Source of the DNA: Jannaschia helgolandensis
GTDB taxonomy: Bacteria; Pseudomonadota; Alphaproteobacteria; Rhodobacterales; Rhodobacteraceae
Assembly: GCF_900109285.1 (NCBI RefSeq)
Contig: NZ_FNZQ01000003.1
Coordinates: forward strand, 298,962-362,961
Direction: 5' to 3'
DNA length: 64,000 nucleotides
Below are positions 29,719-38,760 of the stretch, one piece after another; the first letter of the stretch is position 1; each line of letters opens with the position of its first letter. The position numbers and the translations under genes are program-made. Under the pieces are notes generated by a model, which worked only from the letters and a program-made list of their open reading frames with translations, was not told where the DNA came from and made no database searches.

Positions 29719-29740
29719 AAAGGCCCCTTCGGGGGCCTTT
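29719..29740 (+). terminator. Terminator of the PRC-barrel gene
   Basis: The inverted repeat AAAGGCCCC-TTCG-GGGGCCTTT lies 25 bases after the stop codon. Its final T residues form a short U-tract. Confidence 0.75.
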
Positions 29741-29757
29741 ATGTTGACTGCGATCCC

Positions 29758-29780
29758 AAAAAAGAAGGGCATTTGCCCCT
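29758..29780 (-). terminator. Minus-strand terminator after the small ORF
   Basis: Read on the minus strand, AGGGGC-AAAT-GCCCTT forms a six-pair stem (one G-T pair) followed by C and six T residues. It begins five bases after the stop of the 50-residue minus-strand ORF, supporting that ORF as a transcribed gene. Confidence 0.7.
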
Positions 29781-29784
29781 TACG

Positions 29785-29937
29785 TCAGCGCGCGTCGTAC
29801 GGGCGCTGCAACTGCCCAAGCCATTCAACGCACACGGGGCCGTCAAGACCCCGCATGATCTGTCGTAAGACCGGCGGCAGAGAGTCATATTGTGACACAC
29901 CTGCGAAGTTGCCCGTGACAGTTCTGTTGTCGGCCAT
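29785..29937 (-). CDS. Small hypothetical protein (50 residues)
   Basis: The frame encodes MADNRTVTGNFAGVSQYDSL followed by PPVLRQIMRGLDGPVCVEWL and a short tail ending RPYDAR. The core YDSLPPVLRQ resembles the short DUF6525-like proteins of Rhodobacterales, though I hold that loosely. The ribosome site is weak, and an upstream in-frame ATG at 30009 is possible. Support comes from the good terminator immediately 3' and from a protein-like composition. It lies between the PRC-barrel gene and nhaA. Confidence 0.5.
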   Translation of the reverse strand: MADNRTVTGNFAGVSQYDSLPPVLRQIMRGLDGPVCVEWLGQLQRPYDAR

Positions 29938-30245
29938 GGAAAGACGTTGCCTTGTCGCCGATCTGAAGCCTGCATTCGGCGTCAGGGACGAAGCGGTGAT
30001 GGGGGGCATCGGGCACGATTACAAGTTTCGCGACACATTCATATAGCACGTTGGGGTATGACCGTGACACGGCTTATGAAGCGGAAGAAGGAGCATTCAG
30101 GCTGCGAACTTCTGTCCGCATCACGCCCCCCCGAGCCACCGATCCTGTGCGGACCTGCAGGACGTCCCGTATTTTCGCAGACACCACCTTGCCGCACCGC
30201 CCGCCCTCGGCTAGCTAAACCGGCAATGTAAACTGGGGAGAGCGC

Positions 30246-31544
30246 ATGTATCGGGTCTGGAATTTCGTCACCAACTATTCGCTTCTCCTGATTATCGGTG
30301 CCGTGATCGCGCTGATCTGGGCCAATACCGACGTTTACAGCTATCACGCGCTCGTGGATTACCCGATCTGGTTCAACGACTGGATCGGAATCGAACTTCG
30401 TGAGTGGGAAGAACTGGTCGGCGAGAAAGCCGATGCGTACGGTTATACCGAGACGGCCAAGGTTCTGACGGCACACTATTTCGTGAACGAAATCCTGATG
30501 GCATTTTTCTTCGCCATAGCGGCCAAGGAAGTCTGGGAAGCTGTTATTCTGGAAAACGGCAGCCTGCGCGGCAAGAAGGCCGCAACGCCGCTCTTCGCCA
30601 CGGCCGGAGGCATGATCGGGCCTATTACCGTCTACTTGGGACTGGCCTGGATGATGGGGCCGGACAAGTTCGCCTTGGTCGCCAATGGCTGGGCCATTCC
30701 CACGGCCACAGACATCGCATTCAGCTATCTGGTCGGGCGTCTGGTGTTCGGCGCGGGCCATCCTGCTGTAAGGTTTCTTCTGCTGCTGGCCATCGCAGAC
30801 GACGCGGTCGGCCTCATAATCCTTGCCATCTTCTACCCGTCAGGCGAGCTGGCGCCGATCTGGCTGTTGCTATCCCTGACGGCGGCGGTTGGCGTATTCA
30901 TCCTGTTCAACTGGCTTCCGCGCAAGATGGACCGCGGCAATCAGCTACGGCCTACATCGACCTGGGTGCGTCAGAAACTGTCGTTCTGGCCCTATCTGAT
31001 TGCCGGAGCGCTGTCGTGGTTCGGTTTTGCGCAATCCGGGCTGAATCCGGCCCTGGGTCTGTTGCCCATCGTGCCGACACTTCCACATGCCGACCGTGCC
31101 TTCGGTCTGTTCGCCGAGGCGGAACAATATCTGACCGATCTTCTGAACCACACTGAACACCTGTTGAAGCATCCTGTCGAAGTGGTGCTGTTCCTGTTCG
31201 GGCTGATGAATGCGGGCGTAGCGTTTTCCTCGATCTCCGAGCCGACCTGGCTTGTTCTGGCTGGCCTGATCATCGGCAAGCCGCTGGGCGTCCTTCTGTT
31301 TGGCTATGTCGGGGCGCATACATTGAAATTGGGTCTGCCCGAAGGGATGCGTACGGTGGACTTGTTTACAATCGGTTGCGTCGCGGCCATCGGTTTTACC
31401 GTATCGCTCTTTGTCGCGTCGGTCGCCTTTGATAACGGACCGGTTCAGGATGCAGCCAAGATGGGCGCGCTGCTGAGCTTTGGCGCGGCAGGCCTGAGCC
31501 TTATCGTAGGCAAGCTGACGAAGGTGCAGAAACAGCCGGGCTGA
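30246..31544 (+). CDS. nhaA: Na+/H+ antiporter NhaA
   Basis: NhaA exchanges internal Na+ for external protons. The 432-residue protein has the family helices, including WAIPTATDIAFSYLVGRLVFG (assembly helix IV with the TDIAF motif). It also contains the ion-binding pair in LLLAIADDAVGLIILAIFYP, equivalent to Asp163-Asp164 of E. coli NhaA. A C-terminal segment, TIGCVAAIGFTVSLFVASVAF, is also conserved. An insertion after the first helix (ELREWEELVGEKADAYGYTE) is longer than in E. coli. It fits a marine lifestyle. Confidence 0.94.
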   Translation: MYRVWNFVTNYSLLLIIGAVIALIWANTDVYSYHALVDYPIWFNDWIGIELREWEELVGEKADAYGYTETAKVLTAHYFVNEILMAFFFAIAAKEVWEAVILENGSLRGKKAATPLFATAGGMIGPITVYLGLAWMMGPDKFALVANGWAIPTATDIAFSYLVGRLVFGAGHPAVRFLLLLAIADDAVGLIILAIFYPSGELAPIWLLLSLTAAVGVFILFNWLPRKMDRGNQLRPTSTWVRQKLSFWPYLIAGALSWFGFAQSGLNPALGLLPIVPTLPHADRAFGLFAEAEQYLTDLLNHTEHLLKHPVEVVLFLFGLMNAGVAFSSISEPTWLVLAGLIIGKPLGVLLFGYVGAHTLKLGLPEGMRTVDLFTIGCVAAIGFTVSLFVASVAFDNGPVQDAAKMGALLSFGAAGLSLIVGKLTKVQKQPG

Positions 31545-31575
31545 CGGCCCGACCTGCCGTAAAATGGCCGCAGAA

Positions 31576-31606
31576 TCTGCCCCTGATCATGGCAATCGGG
31601 GGCAGA
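31576..31606. repeat. Large palindrome between nhaA and kpsT
   Basis: TCTGCCCCTGAT and ATCGGGGGCAGA form a 12-pair stem with one G-T pair around a seven-base loop (CATGGCA). No T-run follows, so it is not a classic terminator. It could attenuate or stabilise the nhaA transcript, or separate it from the capsule genes. Confidence 0.55.
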
Positions 31607-31703
31607 GCACCATATTGAAGTCCGATTGTCTGGTTACCAAAGCATTCCGTGAACTCCGAATCCGGTTTACGCGGGATTAACGATTCGGGGGCCTATTGGG
31701 CGG

Positions 31704-32357
31704 ATGATAGAATTCGACAACGTCTCGAAGTCCTTCTGGACGGGCAAGCAGCGCAAAGTGATCCTTGACCGCGCTTCTTTTCGCGTGGAACCGGGGCGAT
31801 CGGTCGGTGTGCTTGCCCCGAACGGCACCGGCAAGACGACGATCATCAACATGATGGCGGGTCTTGAAAGACCTGACGAGGGAGAAATCCGCCGGACCAG
31901 CCGCGTTTCGTTTCCACTGGGCTTCATGGGCGGTATCATCTCCAAGAACACGGCGACCGAGAACGCGCGCTATATCGCGACGCTCTATGGTCTCGACCCC
32001 GATTATGTCGAAGCGTTCTGCCGGTATCTGTGTGGCATCGAAGAATATTTCGACATGCCCGTCGGTACCTATAGCCAGGGTATGAAGGCGCGGTTCAGTT
32101 TTTCGCTGATGCTGGCACTGGAATTTGATATCTATCTGATCGACGAAGGAATGCCATCTACAACGGATGCGGAATTCAATCGCAAGGCAGGGTCGATCTT
32201 GAAGGATCGTCTGAAAGAAGCGACGGTGGTGATCGTCAGTCATCAGCCGGAAATCCTTGAACGGTTCGCGAGTACGGCGGCCGTGCTGCGCGATGGGCGC
32301 CTGTATCAGTTCGACACCCTGGAAGAGGCCCGGAGGCTTTACGAATACGATGCCTAA
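31704..32357 (+). CDS. kpsT: Capsular polysaccharide ABC transporter ATPase KpsT
   Basis: KpsT powers export of group 2-type capsule through the inner membrane with the permease KpsM. The 217-residue ATPase starts MIEFDNVSKSFWTGKQRKVI. It has Walker A LAPNGTGKTTI and the variant signature GTYSQGMKARFSF, which replaces LSGGQ and is usual for KpsT/CtrD. Walker B is FDIYLIDEGM, with the switch His in VIVSHQPE. Its 3' end overlaps kpsE by 8 bases. No KpsM gene lies upstream, where nhaA is found instead. Confidence 0.9.
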   Translation: MIEFDNVSKSFWTGKQRKVILDRASFRVEPGRSVGVLAPNGTGKTTIINMMAGLERPDEGEIRRTSRVSFPLGFMGGIISKNTATENARYIATLYGLDPDYVEAFCRYLCGIEEYFDMPVGTYSQGMKARFSFSLMLALEFDIYLIDEGMPSTTDAEFNRKAGSILKDRLKEATVVIVSHQPEILERFASTAAVLRDGRLYQFDTLEEARRLYEYDA

Positions 32358-33921
32358 AGCCCTCAAGTTCAGAACCCGTCCGGATGCAGGTTTCAATCGC
32401 CCCGGTGCCAAGGTGCCTGCGACCATGCCCGTGCCCGATATCCCACCGGGCGCACAGGTCGCGGCAGCCAACGATCCGTCGCCACGTCCAGCGGATGGGC
32501 CGTCGCCCACTGGTCGTCAGCTTCGCATGGCCCGACGCATTGCCCAGAAACACGGGATAAGCGCAGGGTCCGACCGCGAAGCCGTCGAGGCACTGCGCGC
32601 CAGGGGTATCGACCCCTTCGAGCGGTCCAATATGCTGCAGCTTGTGCCAGGTCCGGCCAAGGGCGGAGCAGGCGCGCAGGCCAACCCAACCGCACAGGTG
32701 CCCGCCATCGCGCGGCCCTCGGCACCGTCCCCCGCGACACCGATCCCGGCGACGATTGATGCCGATCACCGGGCCAGTGAAATCGTCAACATTCAGCGCG
32801 ACATTGCCCGCCGCCGCCGACGCAGGCTGGCCCTTCTGGCAACGCGTCTGACATTTTTCGTCGGTCTGCCGACAGCGATCGCCGCGTTCTATTTCTACAC
32901 CATCGCCACGCCCATGTATGCCACCAAGTCCGAATTCATCATCCAGCAAGCCGATGCTGCCTCCGCCGGGGCCACGGGGCTGGGCGGGTTATTTTCGGGC
33001 ACTGGTCTGGCCACGCAACAGGACAGCATCTCGGTCCAGTCCTACCTTCTGTCACGCGACGCACTGAACCGCCTCGATAGCGACCTGGGTTTCACCGAAC
33101 ATTTCTCGCAGGACCGCATCGACCCGTTACAGCGGCTGGAGGCTGACGGTTCGCGCGATGCGGCCTACAAGCTCTACAAGCGGATGGTGCAGATTGGGTA
33201 TGACCCGACAGAAGGTGTCGTCAAGATGGAGGTCGTGGCGGCAGATCCAAAGTTGTCCGCGGCGTTCAGCAAGGCGCTGATCGGATATGCGGAAGAACAG
33301 GTCGATAACCTGACCTCTCGCTTGCGGACCGATCAGATGTCCGGGGCACAGGACAGTTTCGCCGCAGCGGAACAGCGTATGCTGGAGGCACAGAGCCGGA
33401 TCGTCGATTTGCAGGAACGTGTCGGAGTGGTCTCTGCCACCGCTGAGGAATCCCTGATTTACAGCCAGATCGGTGCTATGGAGACCGAGGTCCGGGCCGA
33501 GCGTCTGCGCCTGGATCAACTGCGGTCCAACGCGCGCCCCAACGCCACGCGGGTCGAAGTCGCGCAGTCCAATATCGCCAGTCTGCAAGCCGAAATCGAT
33601 GCCCTCCGCAAGAGTCTGACCGTCGGGGTGGAAGACGAAGTCAGCCTTGCGCGGGTCACCGCCGAATTACAGGTCGCGCAACAGGATCTTGTGACGCGGC
33701 AGCTTCTGCTTCAGCAATCTGCACAGCAGCTGGAGCTGGCGCGGATCGAGGCGAACCGTCAGGTGCGTTATTTGTCTACGCCCGTGCCGCCGATTGCGCC
33801 CGATCGTCCGACCTATCCGCGCAGTTTCGAGAATACGGTTCTGGCGTTTCTGGTCTTTGCCGGCATCTATCTTATGGTCTCTTTGACAGCGGCAATCCTG
33901 CGCGAACAGGTGTCTGGCTAA
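32350..33921 (+). CDS. kpsE: Capsule export inner-membrane protein KpsE
   Basis: KpsE is the polysaccharide co-polymerase-like protein that bridges KpsMT to the outer-membrane KpsD. This 523-residue version has an unusually long cytoplasmic Pro/Ala-rich N-terminus (residues 1-155) containing RMARRIAQKHGISAGSD. An Arg-rich stop-transfer follows, then helix 1 near residues 162-184. The Wzz-like opening YATKSEFIIQQADAASAG leads into a long periplasmic coiled coil (residues about 320-470), and a C-terminal helix (NTVLAFLVFAGIYLMVSLTA) ends the protein. The start ATG lies within the kpsT end. Confidence 0.88.
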   Translation: MPKALKFRTRPDAGFNRPGAKVPATMPVPDIPPGAQVAAANDPSPRPADGPSPTGRQLRMARRIAQKHGISAGSDREAVEALRARGIDPFERSNMLQLVPGPAKGGAGAQANPTAQVPAIARPSAPSPATPIPATIDADHRASEIVNIQRDIARRRRRRLALLATRLTFFVGLPTAIAAFYFYTIATPMYATKSEFIIQQADAASAGATGLGGLFSGTGLATQQDSISVQSYLLSRDALNRLDSDLGFTEHFSQDRIDPLQRLEADGSRDAAYKLYKRMVQIGYDPTEGVVKMEVVAADPKLSAAFSKALIGYAEEQVDNLTSRLRTDQMSGAQDSFAAAEQRMLEAQSRIVDLQERVGVVSATAEESLIYSQIGAMETEVRAERLRLDQLRSNARPNATRVEVAQSNIASLQAEIDALRKSLTVGVEDEVSLARVTAELQVAQQDLVTRQLLLQQSAQQLELARIEANRQVRYLSTPVPPIAPDRPTYPRSFENTVLAFLVFAGIYLMVSLTAAILREQVSG

Positions 33922-33992
33922 CTTCCGGTTTGCATTAAGGGTCTGCACGGCTAGCTGTGACGCGACCGCCCTATCCATGCCCGAGGATTACC

Positions 33993-35483
33993 ATGAAGCC
34001 GCTTGCCGACGTCACGCCCAATACTTGGGCTTTTCTGCGCGACCCGATGATCGCGCCCACCGGATTCCGGGAATACGACGCCCGCTGGAAATATCCCGAA
34101 GGGATCAACCTGCCTGGTGTGACCGCGCTGGGACTGGGCCTTGGCACCCAGATGACGCGACGTGGCATCGAACCGCGGATTGCTGTCGGCAACGACTACC
34201 GCGACTATTCCGTCGCCATCAAGAACGCCCTGATCCTGGGCCTGACACAGGCCGGCATCCATGTGCAGGACATCGGTCCCGCCTTGTCGCCGATGGCCTA
34301 TTTCGCGCAGTTCCATCTGGATGCGCCTGCCGTTGCAATGGTGACCGCTTCGCACAACCCCAACGGCTGGACCGGCGTGAAGATGGGCTTTGAGCGCCCA
34401 TTGACGCATGGCCCGGACGAAATGAACGAGCTTCGTGACATTGTTCTGAATGGTGAGGGTGAGGCAAAACCCGGCGGCACTTGGGAGCGTGTGGACGGCG
34501 TGATGGAGGCCTACCTCGACGACCTTTGCGGTGATTTCCAGATGAGCCGGAAGCTCAAGATCGTCTGCGCAACAGGCAATGGAACGGCCTCAGCCTTCGC
34601 GCCCGAAGTGCTGCGCCGGATCGGGGTTGAGGTCGTGCCGTCGCACAACGAACTGGATTATACTTTTCCGCACTACAATCCGAACCCTGAAGCGATGGAA
34701 ATGCTGCATGATATGTCGGCGTCGGTTAAGGCCAGCGGCGCGGATCTTGCGCTGGGTTTCGACGGTGACGGTGACCGCTGCGGCGTGGTCGACGACGAGG
34801 GGGAAGAGATTTTCGCCGATATCATGGGTGTCATCATGGCCCGCGACCTGTCGCGGCTCTATCCCAATTCGACATTCGTGGCCGACGTCAAATCTACCGG
34901 CCTGTTCGCCAGCGACCCGGTACTGCAGGCCAATGGCGCCAAGGCGGATTACTGGAAAACCGGCCACAGCCACATGAAGCGTCGCGTCCACGAGATCGGC
35001 GCCCTGGCCGGGTTCGAGAAATCTGGGCACTACTTTCTGGCTGAACCCATCGGGCGGGGCTACGACTGCGGCATGCGGGTGGCGGTCGAGGTCTGCAAAC
35101 TGCTGGATCGTAACCCCGATATGAAGATGAGCGATCTGCGCAAAGCGCTCCCCAAGGTCTATAACACGCCGACCCTTTCGCCGTACTGCCCCGATCTGGA
35201 AAAATACGATACGTTGCAACGTATCGTCGACCGGATCGTGCCGATGAAGGGGCAGGGCACGCTGGGCGGTCAGAAGATCGTGGATGTAATCACGGTCAAC
35301 GGCGCGCGTGTCATGCTGGAGAACGGCGGTTGGGGTCTGGTTCGGGCATCGTCCAATACCCCGAACCTTGTCGTCGTCTGCGAAAGCCCGACTTCTCAGG
35401 AAGAATTGCGCGCGATCTTCGAAGACCTCGACGCGATCATCAGGGTGGAGCCGAATGTCGGTGACTACGATCAGACATTCTGA
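33993..35483 (+). CDS. Phosphomannomutase/phosphoglucomutase
   Basis: An alpha-D-phosphohexomutase of 496 residues that interconverts hexose 6- and 1-phosphates, feeding nucleotide-sugar synthesis. The phosphoserine loop is MVTASHNPNGWTGVK, the metal loop GFDGDGDRCGVVD, and the phosphate-binding end RASSNTPNLVVVCES. The ATG at 33993 follows GAGGATT. Its place directly after kpsT-kpsE suggests it supplies precursors for the exported polysaccharide, but it may also be housekeeping. Mannose versus glucose preference cannot be read. Confidence 0.9.
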   Translation: MKPLADVTPNTWAFLRDPMIAPTGFREYDARWKYPEGINLPGVTALGLGLGTQMTRRGIEPRIAVGNDYRDYSVAIKNALILGLTQAGIHVQDIGPALSPMAYFAQFHLDAPAVAMVTASHNPNGWTGVKMGFERPLTHGPDEMNELRDIVLNGEGEAKPGGTWERVDGVMEAYLDDLCGDFQMSRKLKIVCATGNGTASAFAPEVLRRIGVEVVPSHNELDYTFPHYNPNPEAMEMLHDMSASVKASGADLALGFDGDGDRCGVVDDEGEEIFADIMGVIMARDLSRLYPNSTFVADVKSTGLFASDPVLQANGAKADYWKTGHSHMKRRVHEIGALAGFEKSGHYFLAEPIGRGYDCGMRVAVEVCKLLDRNPDMKMSDLRKALPKVYNTPTLSPYCPDLEKYDTLQRIVDRIVPMKGQGTLGGQKIVDVITVNGARVMLENGGWGLVRASSNTPNLVVVCESPTSQEELRAIFEDLDAIIRVEPNVGDYDQTF

Positions 35484-35536
35484 CAGATGCGCTGCATGGA
35501 CTTGATCCGATGTGCATCGTGCTCGAAAGTGTAGCG

Positions 35537-36877
35537 ATGTTTCGCACCGCTCTGCTTTTCCTGTGCCTTGCTTCTCCCACATTCGCGCAGGAGCCGGTGC
35601 AGCCTTCCGGCACCATTTCGACTGCGCAGGATAGCCTGGGTGACGCCGCCATCGACCGCCGGATCGAGGCGATCATCGCCGAACTGGACGGCTACGACGG
35701 AGTGAGCGTCGATGTTCGCGAAGGCATCGTCACCTTCTCGGGCGAGGTGGTCGAGGCCGCTGCCGTGCCGCGGCTGGATGAAATCGCGGCACGGGTCGAC
35801 GGCGTTGTCGCGATCGAGAACGACGTGACCGAAACGACCGATGTGGCCACCCGTCTGGACCCCGTTCTGGAAAGGTTTCAGGACCGGATCGGCCAGTTCA
35901 TCAGCTATCTGCCGCTTTTGCTGATTGCGATACTGGTGGGGGGGCTTGTGATGGTCGCGGGGTTTGCCTTGGCCCGCTGGGAACGTCCGTGGCACAGTCT
36001 GGCGCCGAATGCTTTCATCGCGGAAATCTACCGCGTCGTGCTGCGCCTGGTCTTCGTGATTGCGGGGGTTGTCGTGGCGCTCGATATCCTGAACGCGACG
36101 GCGATCCTGACCGGCCTGTTCGGGGCGGCCGGCATCGTCGGTCTGGCCGTAGGCTTTGCAGTTCGCGACACGGTCGAGAATTTTATCGCGTCGATCATGC
36201 TGTCACTGCGACAACCCTTCCGGCCCAACGATGTCGTGGACATCGAAGGCTCCATCGGCTCGGTGATCCGGTTGACCAGCCGCGCGACCATCCTGCTGGA
36301 TCCGAACGGCAATCACGTCCGCCTGCCGAACGCTTTTGTCTTCAAGGCGAAGATCATAAATTACACACGAAACGATGAAAGGCGTTTCGGCTTCGTGCTC
36401 GGGATCGACCCGAACGACGACCTGGCCGAAGCCAAGCGTATCGGCCTTGAGACGCTGGCCGGTCTGGAGTTCGTGCTGACTGATCCGTCGCCTCAGGTCT
36501 GGGTCAAGGATGCGGGCGACAGCACCGTGACAGTGGAATTCTTCGCTTGGCTCAATCAGCGACAGGCCGATTTCAATGCCGCACGGGGTGAAGCGCTGCG
36601 CGTGGTCATGGGCGCTTTGACCAGTGCCGGGATCGGCATGCCGGAGCCGACCTACCGCCTTAACCTGACAGGTGGCGCGTTACCCGTAGTGGATTTGCCG
36701 GACTCCGAAAGCCGTCCCGAAGCGCTTGTGATGTCCGAAGCGGACCCCGCACCTCCACCGGAGCCACTCAGGGCCGAAGAGGTTGCACCGGATCGCACGA
36801 TTGAGCGTATGGTCGAGGACGAGCGTCGCACCGAGGGTGATGCCGATCTGCTGAGCCCTGCCGCGCCGCGCGAATGA
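35537..36877 (+). CDS. MscS family mechanosensitive channel with N-terminal BON-like domain
   Basis: The 446-residue protein starts MFRTALLFLCLASPTFAQ, a cleavable signal. A periplasmic BON-like domain at about residues 35-105 (VSVDVREGIVTFSGEVVE) precedes membrane helices. The MscS pore region is GLFGAAGIVGLAVGFAVRDT, followed by the beta domain RPNDVVDIEGSIGSVIRLTS. The C-terminal tail is acidic and Pro-rich. MscS channels relieve hypo-osmotic turgor. An ATG at 35510 would hide the signal peptide, so 35537 is preferred. It overlaps the next gene by four bases. Confidence 0.88.
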   Translation: MFRTALLFLCLASPTFAQEPVQPSGTISTAQDSLGDAAIDRRIEAIIAELDGYDGVSVDVREGIVTFSGEVVEAAAVPRLDEIAARVDGVVAIENDVTETTDVATRLDPVLERFQDRIGQFISYLPLLLIAILVGGLVMVAGFALARWERPWHSLAPNAFIAEIYRVVLRLVFVIAGVVVALDILNATAILTGLFGAAGIVGLAVGFAVRDTVENFIASIMLSLRQPFRPNDVVDIEGSIGSVIRLTSRATILLDPNGNHVRLPNAFVFKAKIINYTRNDERRFGFVLGIDPNDDLAEAKRIGLETLAGLEFVLTDPSPQVWVKDAGDSTVTVEFFAWLNQRQADFNAARGEALRVVMGALTSAGIGMPEPTYRLNLTGGALPVVDLPDSESRPEALVMSEADPAPPPEPLRAEEVAPDRTIERMVEDERRTEGDADLLSPAAPRE

Positions 36878-37653
36878 AGGATCAGGGGCAGGGCGCGCCA
36901 ATTCTGCAAGCGATGTTGCCGCATACGCCTTGGGATGATCCGGGCCTGTCGCGAAGGCCAGGCCTGATGCCTGTAACCGGGCATTGGGTCAGGGTCGACG
37001 ATGCCTATGGGCCGCAGATGGCGGAACGCGAACGCCTTTTGCGGGATCGGCGAGTGGATGTGCTGCGAACCTGCGACGGCTCGGGGCGTGCGCAGGCAGA
37101 ACTTTTGGCCTTTATCCTGAACACTCTGCCGCCTGGGTTCGCGCGCCGGGGCGAAACGATCGTCCGGCCCGATGGCGCAATCGTGTCGCTGACCGGGGAG
37201 CCGCTTGTGGTGCTGGGCCATCTGTTACAGGAGGATCTGCTGCTGATGGAGCGCCAAGGCGACGAACATGTCTTGACCGCGGGCCTTCTGTGCTTTCCCG
37301 CGTCCTGGACCCTGGCGGAAAAGATCGGCCGTCCCCTGACCCGTATCCACCGCCCGGTCCCCGACTATGACGTGCGGCTGGCAGGGCAGGTGCAGCGTCT
37401 TTTCGACCGTGTCCCCATAGGCCGGGCGATGTGGCGCGCAAATGCCCTTGGCTACGCCGAGCCGGATCTGTATCAACCCAAGCCCGAAGCCGCACCCAGG
37501 TCAACGGCCCGGCCCCCGCGATACCTGCGATCCGAACGGCAGACGGTTCTGCGTCTGCCGCAAACGGGCGCAATCCTGTTCGCCGTGCATACCTGGGTCG
37601 TCGCGCTGGAAAATCTGACGCCTGAACAGAGGGCGCGCTGCCCGGTCGTCTGA
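36874..37653 (+). CDS. DUF3445 / heme-dependent oxidative N-demethylase-like protein
   Basis: The 259 residues match the DUF3445 family, whose characterised relatives are alpha subunits of heme-dependent oxidative N-demethylase acting on dimethylamine. Visible conserved blocks are VRVDDAYGPQMAERERLL, VLGHLLQEDLLLME, LLCFPASWTLAEKIGRPLTR and LRSERQTVLRLPQTGAILFA. No other subunits lie nearby, so substrate and activity are open. It starts in the end of the MscS gene (ATGA) and is convergent with dcd, with two bases between them. Confidence 0.8.
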   Translation: MKDQGQGAPILQAMLPHTPWDDPGLSRRPGLMPVTGHWVRVDDAYGPQMAERERLLRDRRVDVLRTCDGSGRAQAELLAFILNTLPPGFARRGETIVRPDGAIVSLTGEPLVVLGHLLQEDLLLMERQGDEHVLTAGLLCFPASWTLAEKIGRPLTRIHRPVPDYDVRLAGQVQRLFDRVPIGRAMWRANALGYAEPDLYQPKPEAAPRSTARPPRYLRSERQTVLRLPQTGAILFAVHTWVVALENLTPEQRARCPVV

Positions 37654-37655
37654 CG

Positions 37656-38741
37656 TCAGGGCGCGGCGAAGTGTTTAGACAGCTTCAGACCCTGACCCTG
37701 ATAATTCGACGCGATACCTTGTCCGTATAGCTGTGCCGGGGTCTCGGACATGGTCTCATAGACCAGCCGCCCGACGATCTGCCCGTCTTCCAGAACGAAA
37801 GGCGCTTCGTGGCAGCGAACTTCCAGCACGCCGCGCGCGGGCGTACCATGCCCGAAGCCTGGGTCGAAAAAGCCCGCGTAATGCACCCGGAATTCACCCA
37901 CCATGGCCAGATAGGGCGCCATTTCGGCGGCATGCGTCGGCGGGATGCTGACCGCCTCGCGCGAGACGAGGATATAGAACGCGCCGGGGTCGAGGATGAT
38001 GCGACGCTGATCGGTGCGGATTGCCTCCCAGAAATCGTCAGGGCGGTAATGTCCCAGTCGATCCAGGTCGATGACTCCGGTGTGGGGCTTGGCGCGCCAT
38101 CCGACAAGGGTTTGCGGACCGGGCGTCAGATCGACGCTGAAACCCAATCCATCGTCGATCACAGGGGTGCCATCGACCAGCGGGCTGGCGGCATGCAGGT
38201 TGCGCAGGGCGTCGTCGGACAGCATCGCTTCGCCCACGCGAAAGCGGATCTGGTTCAGGCGCATTCCGGGACGGACCAGAACAGAAAAGCTGCGCGGACA
38301 GATTTCGGCATAGAGCGGCCCGTCATAGCCTCCGGGAATGCGGTCGAATTCGGTCCCGCCATCGGTGACCGTCCGGGTCAGAAGGTCCAGACGTCCGGTA
38401 GACGATTTGGCGTTGGCGACCGCAGAGACACCAACGGGCAGGGCCACACGCTCCTGTAGCGGCACCAGATAGACAGCGCCCTTTTCCAGCACTGCGCCTT
38501 GGGTCAGGTCGATCCGGTGCATTTCGAATTCGGCCAGCCGATCTTCCAGTGTGCGACCGGCCCCCGGCAGGAAGGAGGCGCGAACGCGATAGGCGACGCT
38601 GCCCAGTCGCAGATCCAGGCTGGCAGGCTGAACCTGACCGGGGACCAGCGCAGGGGCTGCGATCGCACCGGAGGCAACCAGTGCCTCGATCTGCTGACTG
38701 GCCAGAACGCCTGTCGGCAGCGTATTCTGTGAATGGCTCAT
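37656..38741 (-). CDS. dcd: 2'-deoxycytidine 5'-triphosphate deaminase (long form)
   Basis: Dcd converts dCTP to dUTP for thymidylate synthesis. This 361-residue protein is the long alphaproteobacterial form with two tandem dUTPase-like folds, about twice the E. coli length. Motifs include QPASLDLRLGSVAYRVRA near the N-terminus, VANAKSSTGRLDLLTRTVTD with the conserved S-S-x-x-R, and GGYDGPLYAEI. In the second half HYAGFFDPGFGHG and VLEVRCHEAPF repeat the pattern. The tRNA-Pro terminator lies just upstream. Confidence 0.9.
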   Translation of the reverse strand: MSHSQNTLPTGVLASQQIEALVASGAIAAPALVPGQVQPASLDLRLGSVAYRVRASFLPGAGRTLEDRLAEFEMHRIDLTQGAVLEKGAVYLVPLQERVALPVGVSAVANAKSSTGRLDLLTRTVTDGGTEFDRIPGGYDGPLYAEICPRSFSVLVRPGMRLNQIRFRVGEAMLSDDALRNLHAASPLVDGTPVIDDGLGFSVDLTPGPQTLVGWRAKPHTGVIDLDRLGHYRPDDFWEAIRTDQRRIILDPGAFYILVSREAVSIPPTHAAEMAPYLAMVGEFRVHYAGFFDPGFGHGTPARGVLEVRCHEAPFVLEDGQIVGRLVYETMSETPAQLYGQGIASNYQGQGLKLSKHFAAP

Positions 38742-38760
38742 CGGCCCCCCTGATAAGCGA

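Noticed and set aside
31576..31606. nhaA intrinsic terminator
   Set aside because: The stem is good but no T-run follows, so I list it as a palindrome rather than a terminator.
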